A stretch of 64,000 bases of DNA. Source: Amycolatopsis pithecellobii (lineage in GTDB: Bacteria > Actinomycetota > Actinomycetes > Mycobacteriales > Pseudonocardiaceae). Both the position numbers and the translations under genes were made by a program. The stretch spans positions 1 to 64,000 of the forward strand of contig NZ_WMBA01000002.1 of the NCBI RefSeq assembly GCF_009707865.1, in the 5' to 3' direction. The notes beneath the pieces are model-generated. The model saw only the letters and a program-made list of their open reading frames with translations, was not told the origin of the DNA and did no database searches. Positions 32,630 through 41,193 of the stretch are shown here, piece after piece; within the stretch, counting starts at the first letter, position 1; each line of letters begins with the position of its first letter.

Positions 32630-33388
32630 ATGGCGGAGACGAAACCGGTGAACACGAGCAGACAGCAGACGCGAGAACGCATCGTGGAGGTTGCGGCGCG
32701 GCTGCTGCGTGAAAAGGGCCCGCATGCGGTCACCACCCGCGCGGTCGCGCAGGCGGCCGACATGCAGGCGCCGACCATCTACCGGTTCTTCGACGACAAA
32801 GACGCATTGCTCGACGCCGTCGCAGAGCACGTCTTGGCCACCTACGTCGCCGGGAAGACGCTCGCCGAAGACAACGGCGACCCGGTGGCGGATCTTCGGG
32901 CCGGGTGGGACACGCACATCGGCTTCGGGCTGGCCAACCCGGCGGTGTTCGGCCTGCTCACCGACCCCGGCCGCGGGGGTTCCTCACCGGCAACGGCCGC
33001 CGGCCTGGAGGTGCTGCGCGCCCGGGTGCGCCGTGTTGCAGCAGCCGGCAGGCTTCGTGTCGCCGAACGTCGCGCCGTCGAAATCATCCATGCCGCCGGC
33101 GTCGGCGTCGTGCTTACCCTGTTGTCCGCCCCATCGGAAGACCGGCACCTCGACCTTGCCGACGCGATGTACGACGCGGTGACGCGATCGATCCTGACCG
33201 ATCAGCCGCCGCTCCCCGAAGACGGCACGACCGCGGCAGCGCTCGCCTTCCGGGCCCTGGCGCCGAAGCTGCCGATGCTCTCCGACGCCGAACGTGCCCT
33301 CCTGTCCGAGTGGCTCGATCGAGCCGGCGGCAACGTCAGCCCGGCGGCGAGGACATCCTCTGATCTTGAGACCGCAAAACCGAATTGA
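32630..33388 (+). CDS. TetR family transcriptional regulator
   Basis: The 252-residue protein has the TetR HTH (TRERIVEVAARLLREKGPHAVTTRAVAQAADMQAPTIYRFFDDKDALL) and a TetR-type C-terminal domain. The AT-rich gap between it and the divergent NmrA-like gene contains the inverted repeat TGTTA-N13-TTAACA-like pair (32590-32612), a weak operator candidate. The 3' end runs 53 bp into the 3' end of the convergent ECF42 sigma gene, so the last 17 codons of each gene lie over the other, and the tail is poorly conserved-looking. Confidence 0.88.
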   Translation: MAETKPVNTSRQQTRERIVEVAARLLREKGPHAVTTRAVAQAADMQAPTIYRFFDDKDALLDAVAEHVLATYVAGKTLAEDNGDPVADLRAGWDTHIGFGLANPAVFGLLTDPGRGGSSPATAAGLEVLRARVRRVAAAGRLRVAERRAVEIIHAAGVGVVLTLLSAPSEDRHLDLADAMYDAVTRSILTDQPPLPEDGTTAAALAFRALAPKLPMLSDAERALLSEWLDRAGGNVSPAARTSSDLETAKPN

Positions 33389-34511
33389 CCCGAGCCGCCT
33401 GCCGGGTCAAATGATCGCGCTCAGCCAGATTGAGCGCCTTCCGCGCCGCCTCCCCATACAGCCGAGCCGCCACCGAGAGATCCCCGTCGCGCTCGTGCAG
33501 ATAGGCAGCCACCGCCGAATACCGCGGCAGTGACTCGTCAAGACCCGCGAGCTCCGCCAACCCCGCCCGTGCGCCGTCGGCTTCCCCGACGGCCACGGCG
33601 CGGTTGAGGCGGACGACGGGGCTGTCAGTCAGGCGGACCAGCTCGTCGTACCACTCGACGATCTGCACCCAGTCGGTCTCCTCGGCAGTGGGCGCGTCCG
33701 CGTGCAGCGCCGCGATCGCGGCCTGCGCCTGGAACTCGCCCAGCTGGTCGCGGGCGAGTGCGGCCTGCAGGATTTCGACCCCCTCGGCGATCGACGCGGT
33801 GTCCCAGCGGGACCGGTCTTGCGACGCGAGCGGGACGAGACTGCCGTCGGGTGCGGTCCGGCTGGCGCGCCGGGCGTGGTGCAGCAGCATGAGCGCGAGC
33901 AGCCCGGCCACTTCGGGGTGGTCGATCGCGGCCGCGAGCTGCCGGGTGAGCCGGATAGCCTCGGCGGCGAGGTCGACATCGCCGGAGTAGCCCTCGTTGA
34001 ACACCAGATACAAGACGCGAAGCACGGTCGCGACGTCGCCGGGCTGGTCGAACCGCACGCCGGAGACGGTGCGCTTGGCCCGGCTGATGCGTTGCGCCAT
34101 GGTCGCCTCGGGCACCAGGTAGGCCTGGGCGATCTGGCGGGTGGTCAGCCCGCCCACGGCACGCAGTGTGAGCGCGACCGCGGACGCCGGCGTCAGCGAC
34201 GGGTGGGCGCACAGGAAGTACAACTGGAGGGTGTCATCCACCGCGGGCACCGGCGCCGGTTCGGCGTCGTAGTCGACGCGGTCCTCACGCCGGCGGCGGG
34301 CGGTGTCCGCTCTCGTCGCGTCGATGAACCGGTGCCAGGCCGCGGTGACCAGCCACCCCTTCGGGTCCCGCGGCGGGTCGGCCTGCCAGGTTTCCAGCGC
34401 CCGGATCAGAGCTTCCTGCACGGCGTCCTCGGCCGACGCGAAATCCGCTCCGCGCCGGACGAGGACACCGATCACCGCAGGCACCAGTTCCCGGAGCAGT
34501 GCCTCGTTCAC
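33336..34511 (-). CDS. ECF42-group RNA polymerase sigma factor with C-terminal TPR-like domain
   Basis: The 391-residue protein starts with sigma region 2 (LVRRGADFASAEDAVQEALIRALETW, PKGWLVTAAWHRFIDATRAD) and region 4 (LTLRAVGGLTTRQIAQAYLVPEATMAQRISRAKR). A long C-terminal extension of about 200 residues (LYLVFNEGYSG, helical TPR-like repeats, LPRYSAVAAYLHERDGDLSVAARLYGEA) follows. This layout defines the ECF42 group, which lacks an anti-sigma factor and is encoded with DGPF proteins. The GTG start at 34511 overlaps the DGPF gene stop by four bases (GTGA). The extension is thought to control sigma activity. The stimulus is unknown. Confidence 0.92.
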   Translation of the reverse strand: MNEALLRELVPAVIGVLVRRGADFASAEDAVQEALIRALETWQADPPRDPKGWLVTAAWHRFIDATRADTARRRREDRVDYDAEPAPVPAVDDTLQLYFLCAHPSLTPASAVALTLRAVGGLTTRQIAQAYLVPEATMAQRISRAKRTVSGVRFDQPGDVATVLRVLYLVFNEGYSGDVDLAAEAIRLTRQLAAAIDHPEVAGLLALMLLHHARRASRTAPDGSLVPLASQDRSRWDTASIAEGVEILQAALARDQLGEFQAQAAIAALHADAPTAEETDWVQIVEWYDELVRLTDSPVVRLNRAVAVGEADGARAGLAELAGLDESLPRYSAVAAYLHERDGDLSVAARLYGEAARKALNLAERDHLTRQAARVNSVLRSQDQRMSSPPG

Positions 34512-34915
34512 TCGGTCACCATGTGCTCGGCGCCGAGGAACGGGCGCACCTCGAGCCATTCGTGGATCGGCTTGCCGCCCGCCCCGGGTGCGGCCGAGAG
34601 CTCGCCGGCCAGCTCGACGGCGCGCTCGTAGCTGTCGACGTCGATCACCATCCAGCCGGCGATGAGGTCCTTCGTCTCCGCGAACGGGCCGTCGGTGACC
34701 GGCGGGCGACCCTCACCGTCGTACCGCACCCACGCGCCCTCGGGGGCCAGCGCCTGACCGTCGACGAACTCGCCGGTCCCTTCGAGCCGGGCCGCGAAGT
34801 CGTTCATGTACTTCACGTGGTCCGAGATCTCCTCGGGCGTCCACTGGTCCATCGGGATGTTGTTGACCGCTGCCGGGGCGCCGCGGTAGTGCTTGAGCAG
34901 CAGGTACTTGGCCAT
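34508..34915 (-). CDS. DGPF (YCII-related) domain protein, ECF42 partner
   Basis: The 135-residue protein is a YCII/DGPF-domain protein with the family signature VTDGPFAETKDLIAGWMVIDVDS (about 68-90) on a dimeric alpha-beta ferredoxin-like fold. DGPF proteins are the conserved neighbours and predicted targets of ECF42 sigma factors. Their biochemical role is not known. I chose ATG 34915, 6 bp after AGGAGAGA, which starts at MAKYLLLKHYRG. It is the first gene of the two-gene operon and overlaps the sigma gene by 4 bp. A matching ECF promoter lies upstream. Confidence 0.9.
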   Translation of the reverse strand: MAKYLLLKHYRGAPAAVNNIPMDQWTPEEISDHVKYMNDFAARLEGTGEFVDGQALAPEGAWVRYDGEGRPPVTDGPFAETKDLIAGWMVIDVDSYERAVELAGELSAAPGAGGKPIHEWLEVRPFLGAEHMVTE

Positions 34916-34966
34916 GATGTCTCTCCTCGGTTCCGTGCGACCCATTGTGGTCACATTCAACCCGGG

Positions 34967-34993
34967 GACGGGGCCGCTCACCGGATCTCGACA
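34967..34993 (-). promoter_or_regulatory. candidate ECF42-dependent autoregulatory promoter
   Basis: On the minus strand TGTCGA (34988-34993) and CGTC (34967-34970) are separated by 17 bp, about 50 bp upstream of the DGPF start codon. The reported ECF42 target motif has TGTCGA at -35 and CG(A/T)C at -10, so this is probably the autoregulated promoter of the DGPF-sigma operon. Confidence 0.6.
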
Positions 34994-35019
34994 TCACGGC
35001 CAAAACTTTTTTCCGGCTG

Positions 35020-36441
35020 CTATCCGTATTCCTTCGAGCACGGGCTCGAACCCTGCAGGAAGCCCATCCGCATGGCCTCGACGCGGTTGAAACCGGCGTC
35101 CACTCGCTTGCCGTTGACGTCGGCGGCCACGAGGCTGTCCGGGCGCAGCAGGTCCGAGATCGCCTCGTCGAGGTCGCCGGCGGACAGGCGCAGTTTCGTG
35201 TCGGTCAGGTTGTTCGCCGCGGCGGCCCAGGCGCCGACAAGGCACGCTGTCCGCAGGCCTGCGTTGGCGTTGTCCAGGGACGCGCCGACACCCTTCTGGA
35301 TCGCCAGCGCGTACCGCGAGGCGATCTCCGACAGCGCCGCGAAGTCGCCGCGCCCGCCGTCCGTCCGGCCCCGGAATTCCGCGCCCTGGTCCACCGGCCG
35401 GCCCAGCTTCGCCAGCGCCCGCAGATCGATGTTGACGGTGTTGTTCGCCGGGCAGTACGACGCCGGCGGGGTGGCGGGCCCGCCCTTGCAGGCGCCCGTG
35501 CCGTCGACGATCTTCGGTGCGGGGGCCTTGGCCCCGGCGAACGCCGCGTCGAGACTTTCCTTCAACAAGCCGACAGTCTGGTCGTCGATGTCGATGGTGC
35601 CCCCGTTGACGTCCTCGGGGTCGAAGGGGCGTTCCGTCAGGCGCGGCTGGAGGTTCTGCATGTTGATCCCCGCGCATTCCTTCGGCCCCTTCTCGAAACC
35701 GAGCTGGAAAGCGAAGATCCGGTCGAACGCCGTGCCGTGCGCCTGCCTGTCCTGCGCCGAGGTGCCCGCACTGTCGCGCACCAGGAACAGCGAAGACAGC
35801 GCCGCGTTCAGACCCTCAGCGGTGGAAACGGTGAAGTACCTGCTGTTCCCTTCGACGACCCACCGGTAGTAGCTGCCCGCGAAACAGTCCGCCTGCTGCT
35901 CCTTGACGATCGTCGGTGTCGTGCGGGTGATGCCGGCCTTGGCCTGCAACCGGAACTGCACCGCGTGCCCGAATTCGTGCGCCAGCACCGTCACCACCGA
36001 CAACGGGCCGAACTGCTTGATCATCGTCGGCAGCAGCACACCCCGGTCCCAAGCGACCGAATCGTCCGCGCCGCAGTAGAACGCGTTGACGTTCTTTTGC
36101 GTGTTCCCACAGCCGTTCTGCTGGTTGGCGCCGTTCGAATCGTACGAAAGGAGCGAACTCACCGGCTGGAAGCCGACACCGAAGTCATCGGGCAGCTGTT
36201 TGGACCAGTAATCCTCGACATCGGCGATCGTCGCGGTCGCGATCCGGTCTGCCTCATTGTCGCTCACATTTTGCACGTCAAGGCTCGGCGTCGGGGCATC
36301 GGAGCGCAGCCCGCTCTGGAAATGGGTGACCGGTAAACCCGCGACCGAGCCGGCCGCGCCCCCGTCAGTGGTCCCACTACAGGCCATCAGCCCAGCTAAC
36401 AACACCGAGGTCACGCAGGCGACCAACGTCCGTGCGCGCAT
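35020..36441 (-). CDS. lipoprotein zinc metallopeptidase (neutral zinc metallopeptidase, YpfJ-like)
   Basis: The 473-residue protein has a lipoprotein signal ending LAGLMAC (Cys21) and the zinc motif HEFGH (155-159) in SVVTVLAHEFGHAVQFR, followed by EQQADCFAGSYYRWV, where the Glu acts as the third ligand. This matches the putative neutral zinc metallopeptidase family (KPN_00809/YpfJ), common and uncharacterised in actinobacteria. Unlike most, it has a long C-terminal half with several Cys and helical segments. Start ATG 36441 is about 9 bp after AGGAAG; GTG 36447 is possible. It is divergent from glycogen phosphorylase with 59 bp between. Confidence 0.85.
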   Translation of the reverse strand: MRARTLVACVTSVLLAGLMACSGTTDGGAAGSVAGLPVTHFQSGLRSDAPTPSLDVQNVSDNEADRIATATIADVEDYWSKQLPDDFGVGFQPVSSLLSYDSNGANQQNGCGNTQKNVNAFYCGADDSVAWDRGVLLPTMIKQFGPLSVVTVLAHEFGHAVQFRLQAKAGITRTTPTIVKEQQADCFAGSYYRWVVEGNSRYFTVSTAEGLNAALSSLFLVRDSAGTSAQDRQAHGTAFDRIFAFQLGFEKGPKECAGINMQNLQPRLTERPFDPEDVNGGTIDIDDQTVGLLKESLDAAFAGAKAPAPKIVDGTGACKGGPATPPASYCPANNTVNIDLRALAKLGRPVDQGAEFRGRTDGGRGDFAALSEIASRYALAIQKGVGASLDNANAGLRTACLVGAWAAAANNLTDTKLRLSAGDLDEAISDLLRPDSLVAADVNGKRVDAGFNRVEAMRMGFLQGSSPCSKEYG

Positions 36442-36500
36442 CCTCACCCGCTTCCTGATCAGCTTCGGACACCGGACAGTAACCGATATTCTCAATTTCC

Positions 36501-39029
36501 ATGAGAGCAATCCGCCGCTTCACCGTGCGCGCGAGCCTGCCGGAATCACTGGCCGGTCTGCGGGCGCTGGCGACCAATCTGCGCTGGACGTGGCACCCGC
36601 CGACCCGCGATCTGTTCGCGTCGATGGACGACGAACTCTTCCGCCGTGTCCGGGACCCGCTGCGGATGCTGCTCGCCGTTTCCCCCAGTCGTCTCGCGCA
36701 ACTGGCGGGTGACGAGGATTTCCTGGCCAGGGCCAACGCGGTGACGGAGGATCTCGAGCGCTACCTCACCGAGGACCGCTGGTATCAGCAGCAACAGGCC
36801 GACGGGCCGGCGGCGATCGCGTACTTCTGCATGGAGTTCGGGGTGCACGAGGCGCTGCCGAACTACTCCGGTGGCCTCGGCGTGCTCGCGGGTGATCATC
36901 TCAAGGCCGCGTCCGATCTGGGTGTGCCGATGATCGGAGTCGGCCCGCTGTACCGCTCCGGCTACTTCCGGCAGGGGCTCTCACTCGACGGCTGGCAGCT
37001 CGAGCACTACCCGGTGATCGACCCCAACGGGCTGCCGCTGGAACTGCTCACCGACGAGGCCGGCTCGCCGGTGCTGGTCGACGTCGCGATGCCGGGCGGG
37101 CGTGATCTGTACGCGCAGGTGTGGCAGGCGCACGTCGGCCGGGTGCCGTTGCTGCTGCTGGACACCGACGTGGACGCCAACGACGAGGACCTTCGCCGCG
37201 TCACCGACCGGCTTTACGGCGGTGATGCCGATCACCGCATCCGGCAGGAGATCCTGGCCGGGATCGGCGGGATGCGCGCGGTGCGGCGGTACTGCGAGCT
37301 GATGGGGCATCCGCAGCCGGAGGTGTTCCACACCAACGAAGGCCACGCCGGTTTCCTCGGTCTGGAACGAACTCGCGAGATCATCACCGAGCACGGTCTC
37401 GGGTTCGACGAGGTGCTCTCCGCGGTGCGCGCCGGCACGGTGTTCACCACGCACACCCCGGTGCCCGCCGGGATCGACCGGTTCCCGGTGGACCTCGTTC
37501 AGCACTACTTCGGCGACGGCCGCCTGCTGCCGGGGATCGAGACGCGGCGCGTGCTGGCGCTGGGTGCCGAGGACAACCCGGGCATGTTCAACATGGCGCA
37601 TATGGGACTGCGCCTCGCCCAGCGCGCGAACGGGGTGTCGCAGCTGCACGGCAGGGTGTCCCGGCGGATGTTCGCGCGGCTGTGGTCGGGTTTCGACGAG
37701 GACGAGGTGCCGATCACCTCGGTCACCAACGGCGTCCACGGCCCGACCTGGGTCGCCCGCGAGCTCACGGCGCTGCTCGGCGGCAAGCACAAGGCGTGGG
37801 GACACAACGGCCAACTTCCCAGCCAGCAGGGCGTTTCCGACGAAGAACTGTGGGCGCTGCGGCGGGATCTGCGGCAGAAACTGGTGGCCGAGGTCAGGCG
37901 CCGGGTTCGTGATTCGTGGTTGCAGCGCGGCGCGTCCGCGCTCGAACTGGGCTGGATCACCACGGTGTTCGACCCGGATGTGCTCACCGTCGGCTTCGCG
38001 CGCCGCGTTCCCACGTACAAGCGGCTGACGTTGATGCTGCGTGACCCGGAACGGTTGCGTGCGCTGCTGCTCGACGAGGACCGGCCGATCCAGATTGTGG
38101 TGGCGGGAAAATCGCATCCGGCCGACGAGGGTGGCAAGCAGCTTATCCAGCAGATCGTGCGGTTCGCCGATGACGCTGCGATCCGTCGACACTTGGTCTT
38201 CCTGCCCGACTACGACATGTCGATGGCCCGCTATCTCTACCGCGGTTGCGATGTGTGGCTGAACAATCCGACGCGGCCCTTGGAGGCCTGCGGGACGTCG
38301 GGGATGAAGTCGGCGCTCAACGGTGGGCTCAATCTGTCCATTCGGGACGGTTGGTGGGACGAGTGTTACGACGGCAGCAACGGCTGGGCGATTCCCACCG
38401 CCGACGGCATCCGGGACCCGTTGCGCCGCGACGAACTGGAGTCGGCCGCGTTGTACGACCTGCTGGGGCAGCAGGTGGCACCGCTGTTCTACGACCGTGA
38501 CGAGCGCGGGGTGGCGGCGGGCTGGATGTCGATGGTGTGGCACACGCTCGATACGCTGGGCCCGCGCGTGCAGGCGTCGCGGATGGTGCGTGAGTACGTG
38601 GAAACCTGCTACCACCCGGCCGCGACGGCGGTCGAGGCCGCGGTGCGGAATTCCTTCGCGGGCGCGCGATCGCTGTCGGACTACCGGAAGCGGATCGACA
38701 CGGTGTGGCCGCAGGTGAAAATCTTCGACAGCGAGCTGACCGCGGACGGACTCGTCGTCGGCAGTGAGGTGCGTGTCGAAGCCCGGGTGGAACTCGCCGG
38801 CCTCGATGCGTCCGAAGTGGACGTTCAGGCGGTGGTCGGCCGGGTGGGTGACACCGACGAGCTGTCCGAACCGGTGACGGTACCGATGCACCCCGCCGGC
38901 GGTGGCCTGTTCACGGCGACGCTGCGCCTTCCGCACGCCGGCTCGATCGGGTACACGGTGCGTGTCCTGCCGAGGCACCCCCTGCTGGCTACGCCCGCGG
39001 AGCTGGGGAAGGTGGTGCTGGCTTCGTGA
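36501..39029 (+). CDS. glgP: alpha-glucan (glycogen) phosphorylase
   Basis: The 842-residue protein is a GT35 phosphorylase of the shorter actinobacterial/archaeal type with an N-terminal DUF3417 domain (LPESLAGLRALATNLRWTWHP). It releases glucose 1-phosphate from alpha-1,4-glucans. Key marks are AYFCMEFGVHEALPNYSGGLGVLAGDHLKAASDLG, TNEGHAGFLGLER, RVPTYKR, and the pyridoxal-phosphate lysine Lys603 in ACGTSGMKSALNGG. Family members usually have EASGTSGMKAA; here it is EACGTSGMKSA, a conservative change. No other glycogen gene is in the window. It is convergent with the AraC gene with three bases between. Confidence 0.93.
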   Translation: MRAIRRFTVRASLPESLAGLRALATNLRWTWHPPTRDLFASMDDELFRRVRDPLRMLLAVSPSRLAQLAGDEDFLARANAVTEDLERYLTEDRWYQQQQADGPAAIAYFCMEFGVHEALPNYSGGLGVLAGDHLKAASDLGVPMIGVGPLYRSGYFRQGLSLDGWQLEHYPVIDPNGLPLELLTDEAGSPVLVDVAMPGGRDLYAQVWQAHVGRVPLLLLDTDVDANDEDLRRVTDRLYGGDADHRIRQEILAGIGGMRAVRRYCELMGHPQPEVFHTNEGHAGFLGLERTREIITEHGLGFDEVLSAVRAGTVFTTHTPVPAGIDRFPVDLVQHYFGDGRLLPGIETRRVLALGAEDNPGMFNMAHMGLRLAQRANGVSQLHGRVSRRMFARLWSGFDEDEVPITSVTNGVHGPTWVARELTALLGGKHKAWGHNGQLPSQQGVSDEELWALRRDLRQKLVAEVRRRVRDSWLQRGASALELGWITTVFDPDVLTVGFARRVPTYKRLTLMLRDPERLRALLLDEDRPIQIVVAGKSHPADEGGKQLIQQIVRFADDAAIRRHLVFLPDYDMSMARYLYRGCDVWLNNPTRPLEACGTSGMKSALNGGLNLSIRDGWWDECYDGSNGWAIPTADGIRDPLRRDELESAALYDLLGQQVAPLFYDRDERGVAAGWMSMVWHTLDTLGPRVQASRMVREYVETCYHPAATAVEAAVRNSFAGARSLSDYRKRIDTVWPQVKIFDSELTADGLVVGSEVRVEARVELAGLDASEVDVQAVVGRVGDTDELSEPVTVPMHPAGGGLFTATLRLPHAGSIGYTVRVLPRHPLLATPAELGKVVLAS

Positions 39030-39032
39030 GAC

Positions 39033-39965
39033 TCAGCTCGCCAGCACCGCGTCGCTTCCGGTGCGGGCGTCGGAGCGGTAGCGGCCGGGGGCCTGGCCGC
39101 GTGCCCGCCGGAAGGCGCGGCTGAACGCGTAGACGGACGTGTAGCCGACGGCCCGTGCGACGGATTCGAGTGTGTCGTCGGTGTCGCGGAGCCGGACCGC
39201 GGCGAGGTCCATGCGCCACTTCGTCAGGTAGCTCCCGGGCGTTTCCCCTGCCACCGCAAGGAATCGGCGCGACAGTGTGGCCCGGGAGACGGCCAGTTCC
39301 GCGGCGAGACTCTCCGTGGTCCAGGCCCGCGCCGGGGCCTCGTGCAGCTTCGCCATCGCGACACCGACCAGCGGATCGTTGAGGACACCGAGCCACGTCC
39401 CGTTCGCCTCGGCCGGAACCTTCGCCAGCCACACCCGCAGCAGCTGGATGAGCAGGATGTCGACGAGCCGGTCCAGCACGACCGTCGTCGCCAGCTGCGG
39501 ATGCGACAGCTCCCGCGCCAGCAGCCGGACCGCATCGTCGAGCGAAGTGGCGCCGCTGTCCGCGCGGATGTGCACGATGTCCGGCAGCAACGTGATGACC
39601 TGCGTCGAAACCGCCGGGTCGTAGTCATACGTGGCGCCGAGGATGTGCGTCTTGCTTTCACCCGAACCGAACCGCAGCACGCCGTCGGGGTCGGGCAGCG
39701 TCTCGTGGCACGACCTCGTCGCGACACCCGGCCCGCTGCTGAGCGTGTGCGCGGTCCCGGTGGGCAGCAGCACCACATCACCCGGCATCAGCCGCACCGG
39801 CTCGTGGCCGGGCACACCGAGCCACGCCGTGCCGGAAGTGACGGCGTAGAACACCGCGCCCGGGATCTCGCTCCAGGAGAAACCCCAGGTGTCCCCGAGT
39901 TCGAGCCGGGCGGCGACGGTGCCGCGGACGCCGCCCACGGCCAGCACATCGGCAAGAAGATCCAT
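39033..39965 (-). CDS. AraC family regulator with cupin-6 sensor domain
   Basis: The 310-residue protein has an N-terminal cupin (AraC-binding-like, Cupin_6 type) sensor: GFSWSEIPGAVFYAVTSGTAWL, RLMPGDVVLLPTGTAHTL. The C-terminal double HTH follows: TTESLAAELAVSRATLSRRFLAVAGETPGSYLTKWRMDLAAVRLR and TLESVARAVGYTSVYAFSRAFRRARGQAPGRYR. It is divergent from an SDR gene with 136 bp between. This pairing (AraC with cupin-6 beside a dehydrogenase) is frequent in actinobacteria, so control of the SDR is likely. The ligand is unknown. Confidence 0.9.
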   Translation of the reverse strand: MDLLADVLAVGGVRGTVAARLELGDTWGFSWSEIPGAVFYAVTSGTAWLGVPGHEPVRLMPGDVVLLPTGTAHTLSSGPGVATRSCHETLPDPDGVLRFGSGESKTHILGATYDYDPAVSTQVITLLPDIVHIRADSGATSLDDAVRLLARELSHPQLATTVVLDRLVDILLIQLLRVWLAKVPAEANGTWLGVLNDPLVGVAMAKLHEAPARAWTTESLAAELAVSRATLSRRFLAVAGETPGSYLTKWRMDLAAVRLRDTDDTLESVARAVGYTSVYAFSRAFRRARGQAPGRYRSDARTGSDAVLAS

Positions 39966-40101
39966 GCCCTCACGGTACCGACTGAACGCACAGACCGACC
40001 GCGTTGCGACAGACGGATATCTTCCTGCTCATTTCGATCATCGACCGGCTGCACGGGTGCTCCATACGGTTGTGGTATCCCGCTCAGATGGAGGAGAGAA
40101 C

Positions 40102-40803
40102 ATGAAGATCGCCGACTCGGTCGCACTCGTCACCGGCTCGAACCGCGGCATGGGCAAGCAGTTCGCCCAGCAGCTGCTGGCGCGCGGCGCCGCGAAGGTC
40201 TATGCCACCGCCAGGAACCCGGAAAGCATCGACATCCCCGGCGTCGAGGCGCTGCGGCTCGACATCACCGACCCGGCCTCGGTCGCGGAGGTCGCGGCCG
40301 TCGCACAGGACGTGACGCTGCTGATCAACAACGCCGGCATCAACACCACGAGCAACCTCGTCACCGGTGAGCTGGACAAGATCCGCCTGGACATGGAGAC
40401 ACACTTCTTCGGCACGCTCAACGTCGTCCGCGCCTTCGCGCCGATCCTGGGTGCGAACGGCGGCGGCGCGATCCTCAACAACGTTTCCGCGTTGTCCTGG
40501 TTCGCCTTCAACGGTGTCAACGCCTACGGTGCCGCGAAATCGGCCGAGTGGGCGCTGACCAACGGCATCCGGCTGGAGCTCGCCGAGCAGGGCACCCTCG
40601 TCACGGCTGTGCACGCGGGGTCCGTGGACACCGACATGATGGCCGGCTACGACGTGCCGAAAACCGACCCGGCCGAGGTCGTGCGCCTCGCGCTCGACGG
40701 TATCGAGAACGGCAAACTCGAGGTGCTGGCCGACGAATGGAGCGCCTACGTCAAGGCTTCGCTGGCGAACGACCCCGCGGAGTTCTACCAGCAGCAGGTG
40801 TAG
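40102..40803 (+). CDS. short-chain dehydrogenase/reductase (SDR)
   Basis: The 233-residue SDR has the nucleotide motif VTGSNRGMGKQFAQ, the NNAG motif in LLINNAGINTTS, and the catalytic region NNVSALSWFAFNGVNAYGAAKSAEW with Ser, Tyr and Lys in place. It uses NAD(P)H, but the substrate is unknown. The ATG at 40102 follows GGAGGAGA by about 5 bp. Its stop touches the stop of the convergent rhodanese gene with no base between them. Confidence 0.9.
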   Translation: MKIADSVALVTGSNRGMGKQFAQQLLARGAAKVYATARNPESIDIPGVEALRLDITDPASVAEVAAVAQDVTLLINNAGINTTSNLVTGELDKIRLDMETHFFGTLNVVRAFAPILGANGGGAILNNVSALSWFAFNGVNAYGAAKSAEWALTNGIRLELAEQGTLVTAVHAGSVDTDMMAGYDVPKTDPAEVVRLALDGIENGKLEVLADEWSAYVKASLANDPAEFYQQQV

Positions 40804-41193
40804 TCAGGGCACCGCCGGTGTGGGGCCTTCCCGCACCGGTAGCCCGGCCGCGCGCCACGCCCGGAAGCCGCCGTCGAGATCCGTCGCCCGCACACCGAGG
40901 CGCTGCAGATCCGCCGCGGCGAGGCTGGACGCGTAACCCTCGTTGCACACCACCACAACCGGCCGATCGGCACGCACCTCGGGCAGCCGGTGCGCGCTCG
41001 CCGGATCGAGGCGCCATTCCAGGTGGATGCGTTCGATCGGCACCGAGCCGGGAATCTCGCCTTCCGCGGCCCGGTTCGAAAACGGCCGGATGTCCACGAT
41101 CAGCGCGCCCTGGTCCTGCAGAGCCCGCGCGCCCGCCGGGTCGACCCGGTCCAGCCGGGACCGGGCCTCGGCGAGCATCTCATCGATCGTCAT
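40804..41193 (-). CDS. rhodanese-like sulfurtransferase
   Basis: The 129-residue single-domain rhodanese has the active cysteine Cys83 in VVVCNEGYASS, with loop CNEGYA, and conserved blocks ALIVDIRPFSNRAAEGEIPGSV and LDGGFRAWRAAGLPV. It transfers sulfane sulfur, for example from thiosulfate. Its ATG overlaps the stop of the cysteine dioxygenase gene (ATGA), so both are made together. Cysteine dioxygenase yields cysteine sulfinate and sulfite, so this rhodanese probably handles sulfur released on that route (inference). Confidence 0.92.
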   Translation of the reverse strand: MTIDEMLAEARSRLDRVDPAGARALQDQGALIVDIRPFSNRAAEGEIPGSVPIERIHLEWRLDPASAHRLPEVRADRPVVVVCNEGYASSLAAADLQRLGVRATDLDGGFRAWRAAGLPVREGPTPAVP

